From Trogon surrucura (Eukaryota; Chordata; Aves; Trogoniformes; Trogonidae): a DNA stretch of 64,000 nucleotides. How positions within the stretch are numbered: the stretch's first letter is position 1; each line of letters opens with the position of its first letter. Positions 35,222 through 47,245 of this stretch are shown here, one piece after another. The translations under genes and the position numbers were made by a program. The DNA lies in contig CM036642.1 in NCBI GenBank assembly GCA_020746105.1, positions 1,953,501-2,017,500 on the forward strand, in the 5' to 3' direction. The notes under the pieces are model-generated. The model saw only the letters and a program-made list of their open reading frames with translations. It was not told the origin of the DNA and did not search any database.

Positions 35222-38200
35222 GGTGCATGCACATCTGAAAAGTCATTACTCTGCCCTCTCCCATCTCTGTTTGCTGGGGACACTCGCAATTCGGATGCTC
35301 TCCTGCCCTTTCCCCCCTGACAGCATTGCAGTAACCCATCACCTGGAAGCCATATGGAGGGCAGACCCTCCCCGTGCTCTGGTGGGGGACACTCGGGGGA
35401 CGGTGGGGGCACAGACCAGGCTGGAAAACGACTCAGACTTTGTACATTCTGTAGAGATTTTGGGCTTGGTGACTTTGGGGGTGGCACTATTGCTTCGAGG
35501 AATAAAGAGCTTTCTGCTTCCTGCAGCTGGTGCTGAAATGAGATTTCTTTTTTTTTTCTCCTAAGCAAGAAAACATCAGTGAAATCCCTCCGTTGCTGTT
35601 GCAGTTTGCTTCTAACATTTTGAGGATTTCCGAAAGGATCCCCAAACGTTTCTGATCCGGAACTTTAATACTTTTCTCGTCTTCCCTAAAGCTGCTTTTT
35701 GAGGAGAAGGTGGATTGGTGGGTGGGGGCTGACTGGATGGACAAGAAACATGCCACAGCTTTCCATCTTCTCGAGTAGCTCCTTCCCATCAGAAGAAATT
35801 ACCTGATGCTGAGCTATTTTTCCAGCTCCAACCCTGTTTTCTCCCATTCCTGGGGATGCCTCAGAGATCATTAGCAGGGAGGTGAATCCCGGGTTGCATC
35901 TGCAGGTGCGGGTCCAAGGCGAGGGCTGCTTTGCTGACAAAGCCCGTGCAGTGCCAGCAGCATCCCTGTCCCCAACTCTATTTATCATTCAGCCCCTGTT
36001 CTAGGTTAGTATTTGGTCCCTGCCCTGCAGCTGAGGCAGAGCATTGAGGTTTTCAACCAGGCTTCCTCCTGCCCTGCAGCTAATTAAGCTCAGCAGAGCC
36101 TCATTAGGATCTGCTCCCAGACCAGGGGTTTAACCCTTTCCCTGGGGAGTCTGAGCCGGGAAGACGTGGCCCGTGGGGATGGAATTTTGTAGTAGTGGAG
36201 GTCTCTTTGCCTCCCGTCCCTGTTTTGAGGGTTTGCAGCATCGTGGCAGGATGCTCGTGCCAGAGCCCGTCCCACGTGGAGCTGAGAATTACTCGTGACC
36301 CCATGGCCCAGCAGGGCTGTATTGGGCTATTGTCATGTTTCTTATGAATAATTAAAAAAAAAAAAGGAAAAAATAAAGAGGAGAGATGCGGAGAGAGCTG
36401 AAGAAATAATCTTTTTACATTTTAATCTGAGCAGTTTTCAAGCAGTTTGATAAGGCGGGCTGTAGAAATGTCAGCTTCCCCTTATCTCTAATTGACTTAA
36501 AGTAGAAGCAGGCTTTAATCCTTGCATGCCGAGGAGCTTCTGATGGGGAGATGAGGGCAATTGATTTCTGCCTTTTTAATTAGCAGTCTGGCTGCTTGGA
36601 AAAAAAAAAACAATAGGGAGGAGGGAAAAGAAAGGGAAAAGCACGGGGTGTGACATTTGGAGCTGGTGGCGTGGGCCAGGTGATGGTCAGGCTGGTGGGG
36701 AAGCTGAAGGTGCTGCCCAGTTTGCAGAGAGTTGGGTTGGGCTGGTCCCAGTTTAAGAAGGTTTCCAAGTGTCTGGGGATTCCTGCGGGGCTGTTGCATT
36801 AAGGAGACAGGATCAGGGTTATCAAGCTGGCGGTGCCACGCTTCCCTGAGCCGAGGGGTTGGAGCTGCTGGGATGAGCAGGACCCTGTTTTGGGGAGGGA
36901 TGAGGCCAAAATTGACCCGTTGACTTTCCTCTCGCTGTCGCTCTGCTCGCCTCCAGTTTGTGCCCAGACAAGTGCACGCGGGACACATGCACAAGCGTTG
37001 TGTGAGGATAGATGGAAAGTGCCCTCTGCATGGAAACAGCTTTCCTGGCGTCCCCTTGCATGCCTGGGCGAGCTCCCCAAGGTCAACCACCTCCTGTAGA
37101 CCCCCAATTCTGCCTGACCTGTGCTGGGGCAGGACGGTCGGTGCTGCGACGGGCGGGAGTTTGCGGCTGCCGTGGCTCTTGGAGCTGATTTCAGGGTGGG
37201 CAAGAGGCACCGACGTGCTGACGATAATGGCTTTCGCGGCGGGGGGAGCTCGCTGCTGTGACTGTTATGGTTCCATTTGCTGTCCTGCTGCAACGCTCTT
37301 ACACTTGTCCCTGCTTAAGTGTCAGCTCCGCAGCGGAGAGGGTTGTTTATGCAGCACTTAGTAACATCTACGGGGTAATGGGCTGTGCAGAAGACCCTGA
37401 GATAATTGGTAAAATGTCTGGAAGTGGATTAGGCTGCGTGTCTGGGTGGCAGATACTTGGAAATATATACACACATACGTTCAATCTTTAAATACATATT
37501 AGGCTAAACTCCTCTTTCCTCCCGGGGATTGCGGAGGTGGGGTTAATGGTGTGTGAATGAAGTGGGTTAAAATCTCCGGGCAGAGCTGGGAGAGAGGCAG
37601 TGCTGGACACCTGGCTGGGTACCAGGAGGGGTTGCGGTGGTGGGATGTGGGTGGACCCGCCTCCCCCCAGGATGATCCTCCCCGCCGTGGCTAAAGAGCT
37701 GCTGAGGTGATTGGGGAATTGTGGCTGCAGGGAGAGGAGGAGGATGCTGGAGGCAGCCCAGGGAGCATCCCATGAGTGGGAGGAGGAGATCTGGCCCTAC
37801 CTGCAGTGCCCCAGCTCTTCATCTTGCTCTTTTACATTCCTCAGTCTTCTTTTTATTATGGTTTTCTTCCGAACTATCTGCTGTCTTACCAGCAGCAAGT
37901 AGAGGAAGAGGTAAACTTGCCTGCCTGGGGAGCCTCCTGGAGCAGGAATGGCCACTTCTAGGTGATGGATTTGGGGCCATCCCCAAGCACCTGGGCTCCG
38001 TGCGGCCCCCTGGGGATGTACAGCTGGCTCTGGCCCCCCCAAAACCCTCCCACCACTTGTTATAATTCCAAACGCTTTTTAGGAGTCGTTTAACGAGCTT
38101 CCTGTGAGGCTGAGCAGGTGAGAGGAGCCGTGAGATTTGGAGAGGAGACGAAGAAATGGGAAACGTTTTTAATTTGTGAAGAGCGGGAGGAGAGCGGGAG

Positions 38201-41079
38201 CTGGAACGTTCCTCACGTGATGGTCTGGCGTGGAAACAGGGCTTAAAAACCTACACTGGCCCTGTTTTTCTTGGGTTTTTAGCCCAGGATGTGGCACTGC
38301 AAAGGCATTTCAGGTCCCCCAGGGGTTGGCATCTCGTCCTAGCAATGTGATTTCTCTCCCCCTGGTTTACAGGTATCAATTTTTCCACTTTTAAAGCTCC
38401 CTTAATAATCCATAATTTCTTAATACCGTGTGCTGTCTCTCTCCTTCTGACAAATCAATTTGTGACGGGTTATATCTGCTGCTGAACCGTGATGGGGAGG
38501 AGGAGGAAGAGCCGTGTTTTCTCTCTGCTCTTCACATTCTCATTCATACCCTAAGGGTTATCAAGTCAGCCACCAAAATGCCTACAGTGATGGGTATTTA
38601 AAGGGAAAAAAAACAGCTCCAACCACCAAGTAATTCAGTAGCAAAAACTCTAAAACACTTGTGAAATGATGAAGCGAGGTGTGAGTCCTACCTCCCTGCG
38701 TACAGACGGATTAGGATAGCCTTATCCTTGTGTGAGCTGCTAATGTGTCCTGATGGAAGGAGCCCGCAATTCAATTTATAGCGTGTGGTTCCAAATAAAT
38801 ATGAAAATGCTGCCAAATCTGCCTGGATAAATGTTCGCTGGCTCCGGCATCCTCATCTGCAAGGAAAAATGAATGGGAAGAGAGCATAAGGGCCAAGGTG
38901 TAGACACTCGGGGTGCAACATCCTGCTGGGTTGGAAGCTTCGCTCCGAATTTCCAGAGATACAACAAGACCATGAGGTTTCGTTAAAAGTTAGTGGAGTT
39001 CAGACTCAGAATTGTGTGGAAAAATGGGAATTGGACCTCTAAAATAGTCTTGATCCTTTGAGAAAGCATCGTCCTCGTGGTGCTGGAGATAGGCGGGTGA
39101 TTCCCGTGCCCAAAGCTTGGGTGTAAATTGATATAAGGATCGATTTCACATCAGGATCTGGTTGGGAGGGGGTTGACTTTTTCTTCAGCTGGCCTGAGAT
39201 TTTATTTTATTTTTTTTGCAGCTTTGTGGTTCAGTGTAATTAACATCTGGGAGGCATGAAAGGGTTCTTGGGGGAGAAGAATGAAATCTGAAGTTTAAAT
39301 AACAATTTAGCTTTAGCACAGTTAAAAAGAAGCTGCTTTGTGATTACCGGGGCGGCTGCTTACATGGAGAGAGGAGGGGAAGGTGGTTTGGGGTGTGTTT
39401 ACCTGGTGTAAATGGGAGCTCTGGGAGGAGGAGATAAAGATAGTGAGGAGCAAGGCGAGGGCAGGAGGCTGAGTAAGGACTGAACCCGATCCTCCAGCTC
39501 CAGGGAATAAATCCAGGTTGCACAAATAAGAAAAGCAGGAGCTCAGCGATGCAAGTGCTCGCCGCTTCGGGTCTTCTCTAGAGCATCCTCGTCGTTCTTT
39601 GTATGCAAATATGGACAGATCCGAGCTTAACAAAAAAAACTCCACTCTTAAAAATCAAATGTTGTTGCAGGTTGGGTGCCAAGACCCTCTTGAAACTGAT
39701 TGGTATCAATGGCCGTGTGCGAATTCCGTGCGGGTTCTTTAATTGCTTTATTTTCGCTCCTCTGATTGCATCTCGCAATATAGAATTTGAAGGCAGGGCA
39801 AAACCGACGCAAACAGAAATTGTTTTGCGCAAAATGAAATGCTCCGGGTTGCCCAGAGCAGCCCAGACAGTTGGAGAAAGCTTCAAATGTTAAGGGTCTG
39901 ATTTGAAAACAGCCACATTTTTACAAACTCGCAGTAATTTCAGGTTTCTGCGTGGCGTGAGGTTTGCTGCTAGATGTGTGCTAAGAAACAGTTCTGAAAT
40001 AGCTTTTTTGGGAGGTTTGACCATCTCTGTCCGAGTCGTTGGGGATGTGACAAAGTTGAGAAATACATGAGCAATCAAAGGAAATACAAATTTAATTTAA
40101 TGCGTCACAGTCACTGGTGGAAAATATCACGGGCAACAGTTGGACGGGAGAGTTGAATGAAGTTTCCAACCAACAAACTGGTGCCAAGGGTGGGGGTGAG
40201 GATGTTTCCCCACATCCCTCTCCTCCCGTGGGCAAGGAATTGGTGGAATAAACCTCCTCGTTTCCCCACGAAGCTGCCTCGTACGTGGTTGGCGACAGGC
40301 AGCGGAGTCCCTGTTTTTGCTGGCTTTGCAGATTTCCATATTTATTACTTGTTTTGTGCCGCCGGAGGGGGGGAAGAATGTTTTGCAATTGGAAATTCCA
40401 GCAGAGGAGGGAGAGGGTTTGGATGCTCCTCTAGGGTGGCGGTGATGTTTGTCGCCCGATAATTAAATAGAATCTATTAAGATAGATTTTTTTTTTGTGT
40501 GTGTGGTTCTGAGCTCGGTGTGGAAGATATGTGGGATGCTGCCTCCTGCTGCTGCTTTGCTTCCTGATGAGCTTTGCGGGAAATAAACACACTGGAGTTA
40601 TGGGAACCTTGAAAATTTGAGTTTTACAGACCAGAAGGCGAGTGGAGAATGAGGCAAGAGAGAGCTCTGGGCCAGAGTCTCTCCAAATGTACATAAAAAC
40701 TAGAAATGATTGAATTTTCTTCTTCCAAATGGCTACATGGGATGTGGCAGCCTTGGGAAAGTTTCACAGCCTCTCCTCAGAAATTATCAGTGAGGACTGG
40801 CACAGGTCATAAGTGACAATTATTTTTTATTTTGAAAGATATTGGGACATGTTTTAATTTCCCCCTCCTCTTTTACCCGTGTAAGACATAGACAAATCAG
40901 GAATGGAGAGCAAACAGACCCCCTGGAACTACTTCAAGTGGAAATTACAAAGATTTTTTTGAATCCCCTATTTTTTTTTCCCCTTTTTAAGGAGAATTTG
41001 ATCCAAATAACGTCCACAGAATTAGTAGTTTGGCACAGAAAACCCAGCTCCATTTCCAAAATTCATCCAACTTCTACCA

Positions 41080-41480
41080 TTTCTTATTTCATATGGGAAT
41101 GGATGTCTACTTTTGTCTTTAAATTTCTCAGAGCTCACTTAGTGGTTGGTTTTGGAGCTGCTCTTATTGCGACGTTCATTTCCACAGCAGTTTGCCCCCA
41201 TTTCTACAAAATACAGTTTATCTACCTCATAAGCAGTTTGGGTAACCGGTGTAATTTTGCTCCTTTGAATGCAAAGCTGAGATTCGAGTCTTCTGGGCGT
41301 CGCAGTTGCCCAAATAATAAATGATATCAGCAAAAGTCAAGAGTACCGGATAATTGGTCAGTGACATACTCTTGCTTTTTGCAAACTTGTTCCTCTCCTT
41401 TACTGACCCTTGATTAAATTTTTTTTGTAACAATTACAGACCGATAATAGGCAGCTATTGATCTCTGTGGAGGTGAGTAT
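41080..41480. promoter_or_regulatory. Candidate conserved non-coding block
   Basis: A+T-rich complex sequence with ttgcgacgttcatttcc, aaccggtgtaattttgc, caaataataaatgatatc and tgtaacaattacagacc. The last word places an ACAAT and a TAATT-type site on top of each other. There is no repeat content. Confidence 0.35.
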
Positions 41481-42439
41481 CAAGATTTACCGAGTGAAAG
41501 CTATTGACTTGGAGGAGAATAATAACTGGTATTGAGTAGGGGGGTTGCTCATGGAGGCACATTTACTTGCATGTCTGGTCGGGCTGGTTTAACGTCTCTC
41601 CAGCCTCAAAATTGAGAGAGGATAGAAATACGGTGCCTTGAGGTATGTGTACCTGCCCAGTCGCAGTTAATTCCTCCTGGTGTGTTATCAAATGTGTTTT
41701 GAGAGTGGAAATCGAATGTTTTATCTTGTTCGTGGAGGAGTCGAACCTTTTATTGGTAAACTCTGGTTTTGGTGAGTTCCCAAATTGACGGAGAAGTTGG
41801 GAGCTGCCAAGAAATCCCTGAAATGGTTCCTTTTGGCTTTTTCAATTCAACTCTTCGGTTGAGTTCAGCTCTTTGGTTTCGGGAAGTGGTTTTGTGCTTT
41901 TCTTCAAGATCGTTCACTTTCTGTTGCCTTTGGCAGGAACAAGTGCTTGTGAGCTTGCTTTTCATCTCAAAAACTCTTGTAAGATCCCACTCTGGTGCTT
42001 ATCACCTTTTCAAATTGAGGCTGTGCATGTCATCCTGGGCACTTGAAATTAAAAGGTACTTTGATATAGTGCCTTTAACGGCATCGTAAGGATAATAGGC
42101 AACTTGAAATCGGGCTGCTTCATCTCCAACATGACAAGAAGCTGCTGCTCCAGCCATTGATCTGGATCTGCGGATGATGCTGTCTCCTTCATCACCCATG
42201 TGGACATGCCAATAGGTGGCAATCTCTCCACACACAGGGATGTGGCCCGTGGCGCCTCGTACCATCCCTGGTTTGCAGGAGCCAATGTGGGGATTGTGTA
42301 TGCATTTGTGATGGGTCTCATGTGGAGGAAAAAAGGGGAGAAAAAAGGGATTTTTTTAGCAATACTGCTTTAGAAGACCTTGTTCGGTGGCTTTGCTGGG
42401 AGGGTGGGATGGAGAAAGGGGACAAACCGACTTCCCTGT

Positions 42440-42685
42440 CCCTTTAAAGAGCTTTTGTTGGCGTAATGGGAACCTTGATCTTGCGACTGCATAAATCACA
42501 GGCAGCCAGTTCAAGTCAATTCATATTTTTGCAGTTCGTTAGCAGCTCGGGAGGAAATTGCATTTATTATAATTGCCTCTAATTGCACCAGATTAGTGAT
42601 TACAATTATTGATGGTGGCTGATTATTCATTAGGCTTCAAATCAATTCCCCTGCTTCATCATTACCCAAAACAGTAACTCTGATG
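42440..42685. promoter_or_regulatory. Candidate enhancer with clustered homeodomain-like sites
   Basis: The word aattgc recurs at 42556, 42571 and 42581, the last two as TAATTGC-type sites. They are followed by gattagtgattacaattatt and gattattcattaggc. This is a dense homotypic cluster of TAAT, ATTA and ACAAT words in about 100 bp, without simple-repeat structure. It is the strongest enhancer-like sequence in the window on composition alone. The target gene is unknown. Confidence 0.45.
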
Positions 42686-43111
42686 AGGAGAGCGAGAGGT
42701 CTGGAGGAGTCCGCGTCCACGCTCCTGCCAGGGAGCCCGCCTGCCCCCAGAAGTCGTGGGAAATCAGCCCTCGAAGCTGATTAGCGCCTTGATGCGACAG
42801 GAGAGGTCGTTAGCCAGGACTTGGGAGATGCCTTTGTCGATGGGGAACTGAATTAAGTCACATCTTCCCGGCATGGCTCCCTTGTGCTCTCTCAGGTGGC
42901 TTCCGCAGCGGCGCTGGCTCTCCTTTGCAGCCTGATTGAGGTTCGTGGAGAAGAGTTGCAATGTTTATGCGGGATCTGGTTTTGTGTTCCTGGACTCTGG
43001 GGCAAGGAAAAAGGAAAGGGAGCGGCTCCCCCAAAGCAGTCCCTGATTTTTGGGGAGGGACGGGCAGTTCTGAGCGGCCCCAGGTGCAGGCAAACCACCT
43101 GCAAGGCTGCT

Positions 43112-43150
43112 GAGAGATGCTAATTGTCACGAGAGATGCCTAATTGTCAC
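43112..43150 (+). repeat. 20-bp tandem duplication containing TAATTG
   Basis: The words gagagatgctaattgtcac (43112-43130) and gagagatgcctaattgtcac (43131-43150) are adjacent copies differing by one inserted c. Each carries a TAATTG homeodomain-like core. It is too short to be called a minisatellite. Confidence 0.8.
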
Positions 43151-44464
43151 CAAAGCTGCCTGACTCGCATCGTAACGGGTGCTTCGGGTCGAAGGCATCC
43201 CCGAGCAGCGCTGCGCCGTCCTGCTTGGATGTTCAGCTGAGATGTCGTGGGATGCACAAGTCTGGGTTTGCAGGAGTGTTGCAATCCCACCCATTTCCCT
43301 CTTCTGTCTATGTAGGTGATGCTTCTTGCGGGTCCGACCCATCAGATTTCTTCCCATCCTTGGTCTGCAGCTGAAGGTTGCTTCAAAACCCCATGCTTGT
43401 GGCTTCTCTGCAAACCTGAATTACTATTTCTATTGCACTGAATGGTGGGTGCTGATACTGGATATGGTGTTGCAGAGCTTGAACGTGTTCTCAGAAGCAA
43501 TGGATGGGTCTGGAGCCTTCGTGTTCTCAGGGTCTGCTGCCAGCCATCTCTCCCGCTGCCCCATGAAGCCAAGATCCCTTCCTGGTGGGGGAGGACCAAA
43601 GGACAAACTGAATCCTTGAGGCAACACTAGTTGTTGGCCTCTCTCCATGGATGGAGCTGCTTTGCAGGAATCAAAGGGTCTGTGTGCCAAAATGAAATCT
43701 GTCAGGCAGGACTGGGATCTGTAGTTGAGCAGGACGTGCAGGTCCCACACGTCTTCTTAAAGGCCAGTTAATATCTACATTTTCCACCTATTGATCCTAG
43801 TTCTGCTGCTGTGCTCAAACATTGCTAGGAAAAAAGAATCGCGAAAAGAGGGGGGAGAAAAAAAAATGGTTCTGTTCATTAATCTCTGCTGTTCCTGCCA
43901 CGGGGTGGAGCGGGGCCTGAAGGCTCAATTAGCCTTGGTGGCTGCAGCTCGGTGACACGCTACCGTTTCCATCGCTTTCTTCCCAGAGACTTCTCCTCCC
44001 CAAGTCTGTCTCCAGCTGTTTGTCACCACAGCTGGATACCGCCGGTCCTAGCAAGGCTTTGCAGGGCGAGATAAGGGTGTGAGGCACTGGTGCAACATGG
44101 GTATTACCTCCTGCACCCAGATGGGTGAGGATGGGGACGTGGTTGGAAGTGGTGGGCAGGAGCGGGCTCTGCTGGGATAGATGGGGTCAACGGTGCCTGT
44201 CTTCTTCAAATCCAGGATTTGGGACTGCTGCAAGGTCCGTAGGGATGTCCGGTTACATATATAATGTATTGGTAATCTATTGTAGTGTATATATTTATAT
44301 ATTTTAATGTCAACCTGTATAAGCTTTGCTATAACACTATGCAGTGGGAACCAGCAGGTGATCTTTCTTTATCTAAAAGCCAGATGCAAAGCTGGGAAAT
44401 GAGCTGCCTCTTGCTTTAGGTTACAAGACTGTGAGACCAGAGGCTTGGCTCTGGTGAGAAATTA

Positions 44465-44915
44465 AGGAGAGAGAGAGGGGAGACTCCCTTGTCTTCTTCC
44501 TTTAGCCCCGGCCAGGCTGTGGGAGGAATCCAACGGAGCGGACGACACCAGATGTTCCCGTGTTTGAGGTGATGTAAGGTTGGTTGTTTAATAGTATCGG
44601 AGCTGGACCCTCTTGCAGCGATGCCGGAGCCCTCCCCTGCGAGTGGACGCACTGCGTAGGACCTCCCAGTTGCCGGGAGAGGTTCTCCAAGTCCTTGCTG
44701 CAACCAGGACTCCCCAGCCACTGCGGGTCTGGATGATGATATCAGGGCGATTGGCGATGGATCTTTGTTAATACCTGTCACTAACCCTATAGATTAACGA
44801 TCAGGTGCATTACCCTGCTTGTTCTTGCTGCTTAAAACTAGAATATAATCAGCTTGTGTTGCCTTATAGCTTTGAAATAGACAGTAAACTAAGCTGACCC
44901 TCTGTGTCCTTTCCT
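44465..44915. repeat. LTR-like dispersed repeat, copy 2
   Basis: This is the partner of the block at 30210-30680, in the same orientation and offset by about 14.27 kb. It starts near ggagactcccttgtc and ends near gtgtcctttcctgcgg. It contains gaggtgatgtaaggttggtt, a CpG-bearing middle (gcactgcgtaggacctccca) and a distal part with cttaaaactagaatataatc. The two copies share no recognisable retroviral interior, and the 14 kb between them is ordinary unique DNA with a CR1 copy. They are therefore independent solo insertions and not the two ends of one provirus. A minus-strand frame through the core is open in both copies but shows no sign of selection. Confidence 0.75.
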
Positions 44916-45816
44916 GCGGGATGCCCCCTCCCCAGGCCGATTAGCAGAACAGGGAGATCAAATTCAGATCGCAGTGCTGGTGAGCTGGTATCTCCTGCTG
45001 GGGTTGAGGTGGAGCTTGCGATGTTTTGTGCACGTCCCGGTAGCATTGCCGAAATGCGTGCCAGAAGGGATACCAAGAGGCACCAGTGCCTCCAGTTTCT
45101 CTCCTTCTACCTGCTCGTGCTGGGTGGGCACCACAAGCTTGTGGTGCCTCTTGACCGCTTCCCCAAAAGCCTTTGGATTCCCACCTTCTTGGTTCCCTTC
45201 CCCTGAGCTTGCAGACCTGAGCAGCATCATTCATTTTGAAAGCTCCTGCCTCTTCCACTGTTTCCGACGTGGCTGGCCTCCTGTCTGTGCATCTCTCTGG
45301 TTTTTCCTTCCCATTTGCATGAGCATATGCTCAGGAGCGGTTTGTTTTGGTGATTGTTCGCAGAGAAGAGTTATTCTTTTGTCCCGCTATTTCAAATTCA
45401 GATGTTGGGTTTCCTCTCCCGGTGTCTCTGAGTGAGTCCAGCTCTTCCACTGAAGTGGAAGTGGCTCAAAAGCATGAACCCAAAACCCTTTTTAAGGTTA
45501 GAAAGGTGTTAGCAAAGGGAAAGACCACCCTGATGTTGTTAAATCTGATTTTTGAGGTCTAGCCTCCTGCTGAAGGTTTGGGATCAACCGTGCTGTGAGC
45601 ACCTTCCACAGGTTTGCACGGATTTAATTGCCATTCATATGGATTTACAGAAAACGGGTTTTGAGCGCGTCTCCTTTGAAAACTTTTTAACTTGCAAAAG
45701 TGAAGAAAAAAAATCAGATACGAGAAGGGAATAAAAATGGCATCATCAGAGCTGTTCTAGTAGAGCAACACAGCTTGAACTTGACTAATGAGCCCAGGAG
45801 TTTAAAAATAGATATA

Positions 45817-45842
45817 GTTATATATATATATATATATATATG
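45817..45842. repeat. (TA)n microsatellite
   Basis: A perfect or near-perfect TA dinucleotide run of about 12 units, likely polymorphic. Confidence 0.85.
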
Positions 45843-47159
45843 TATTGCCTTTTTAACTTTGAAGTATTGGCAGTTGGGTATCTATCAGGTTCTGGATGAT
45901 GTGCAAACACACACAATTTGGCATCATGTTTGATGTCCACTCTTTCTTCCTCATTTTCTCTATCTTTGCTGCTTATGGCTTCGTTGCTAGAAGCTCCTCA
46001 CCATGTCTTGATACCGTCCAGGGCTCAGAAGTAACATTAAGTTCGTTTGTCCTGGCTTAATTAAGAAGCTGGGGAAAGGAGATCTGCAGGGCTGAGAGGG
46101 GAGCGTGTTTTGCTGCCTCCATCCTCTCTTGCCTAAATCTGCAGAGGGATTTTTCAGGCGATTTACAGCTGATTTAGGAGATGAATCGCTCCCGGCAGAT
46201 GGGAGGGAACTCACCTTGGGATTTTGAAGCAAACACAGTTAAATCTTCTTTTCCTGGCTGAGGCGCTTGTCTTGGGAATGACAAGAGGCTTCGTGGCCAG
46301 AAGCGATTCCATAGAGTCACCTTCCCTCCGAAACCATGCGTGGCTTTGTGGGGAGGGGACAGGTTTGGGGGACCAGGCATGGAAAGGGGGCTCTGCAGCC
46401 CCAGCGTTGTGTTATTGCCATTTTTGTACCTACAATAATCGTGGAAATGAGGTCTGATGCCCAGCCGAGTTGTAGCATGGAGCCACCTGACCTTTGCCTG
46501 CCTGTTTTCCCCCCATTTTCCTTGTTTTTCCCCTCATTTGCTCCAATACTCTCAGTTCTCAGCCACCCCAGTGCTGCTGTGGGGCTCCCACAAACCGTTT
46601 TTCCAAGGCGGGGTGCTCAGCGCTGGGTGAGCAGGTGCGCGGTGTTTGCAACTGCTGCCGAGGGTCCGGCTTTGCGATGGCTTCTGTCTTGCCTGAAGTC
46701 ATCGCAGGCGATTCCCCTTCTTCAAATTCTGGGCAAATTCCTCTCTGCTGGGCCCGGGAGAATCTTCTGAATCAGTGAAAGTTGGGGAAAAAACTCCATG
46801 TCAGAATTAAGGATGTATCCGAATCAAATTGTGTCTGAGATAGAAAGGCTCCGCTTGGACCAATGTTGCAGGAGGAAAATGGAAATTAAACACTTGTAGA
46901 GATGAAAGCTGACAGTTTTACCTTTTATTTTTTATTTTTTATGCCAGCACTTGGGTTTGGGGAGTCACAAACATGTTAATAGCATGAGCTTTTTCCATGC
47001 GTGCGGGTGTGTTGAATCTGAGACTGTGTTTTATGGCCAAAAGGGGTCCTCAAGGTGCTTTTTTCTGGTAAAGGCAAATTTTGTGGGGTCACAACTGCTT
47101 TATGGCCATGTTAGGAGACTGTTATTGAAGTAATGCTGGTTTTGTGCAGTGTACAAAGG

Positions 47160-47245
47160 CAGGATGTTTATTCCTGGCTCTGCCATCAACACAGGAGTCA
47201 GAAAAATGCTCCATGCCTCAGTTTCCCCTTCCACCGTGGCTTATC
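47160..47245 (+). repeat. MIR SINE fragment (plus strand)
   Basis: This is the best MIR match in the window. It contains ttcctggctctgccatcaac, a gap of decayed sequence, then ccatgcctcagtttcccc, in the order and rough spacing of the MIR core (CGGCTCTGCCACT ... GCCTCAGTTTCC). A few bases were lost between the two blocks where MIR normally reads GACCTTGGGCAAGTCACTT. No target duplication is visible, as expected for an element this old. Confidence 0.8.

Larger units (their letters stand above)
34141..44464. other. Intergenic DNA without genes
   Basis: Unique sequence lies between the CR1 tail and repeat copy 2. It holds one MIR fragment, homopolymer and polypyrimidine tracts, the 20-bp duplication and two candidate enhancer blocks. 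Open frames up to about 230 codons occur on the minus strand near 36.5-37.2 kb but run through an A tract and lack any domain. Confidence 0.55.

Noticed and set aside
36515..37210. 231-codon minus-strand frame
   Set aside because: It has Pro/Ser/Leu-rich composition, passes through an A tract read as Phe, shows no domain, and is overlapped by other open frames of similar length.
39843..39872. CR1-like word ggttgcccagagcagcccag
   Set aside because: It is only about 20 bp without any CR1 context on either side, so too short to call.
30210..44915. A 14-kb provirus bounded by the two LTR-like copies
   Set aside because: The interior has no retroviral reading frames, contains ordinary unique DNA and a CR1 insertion, and exceeds the usual provirus length.
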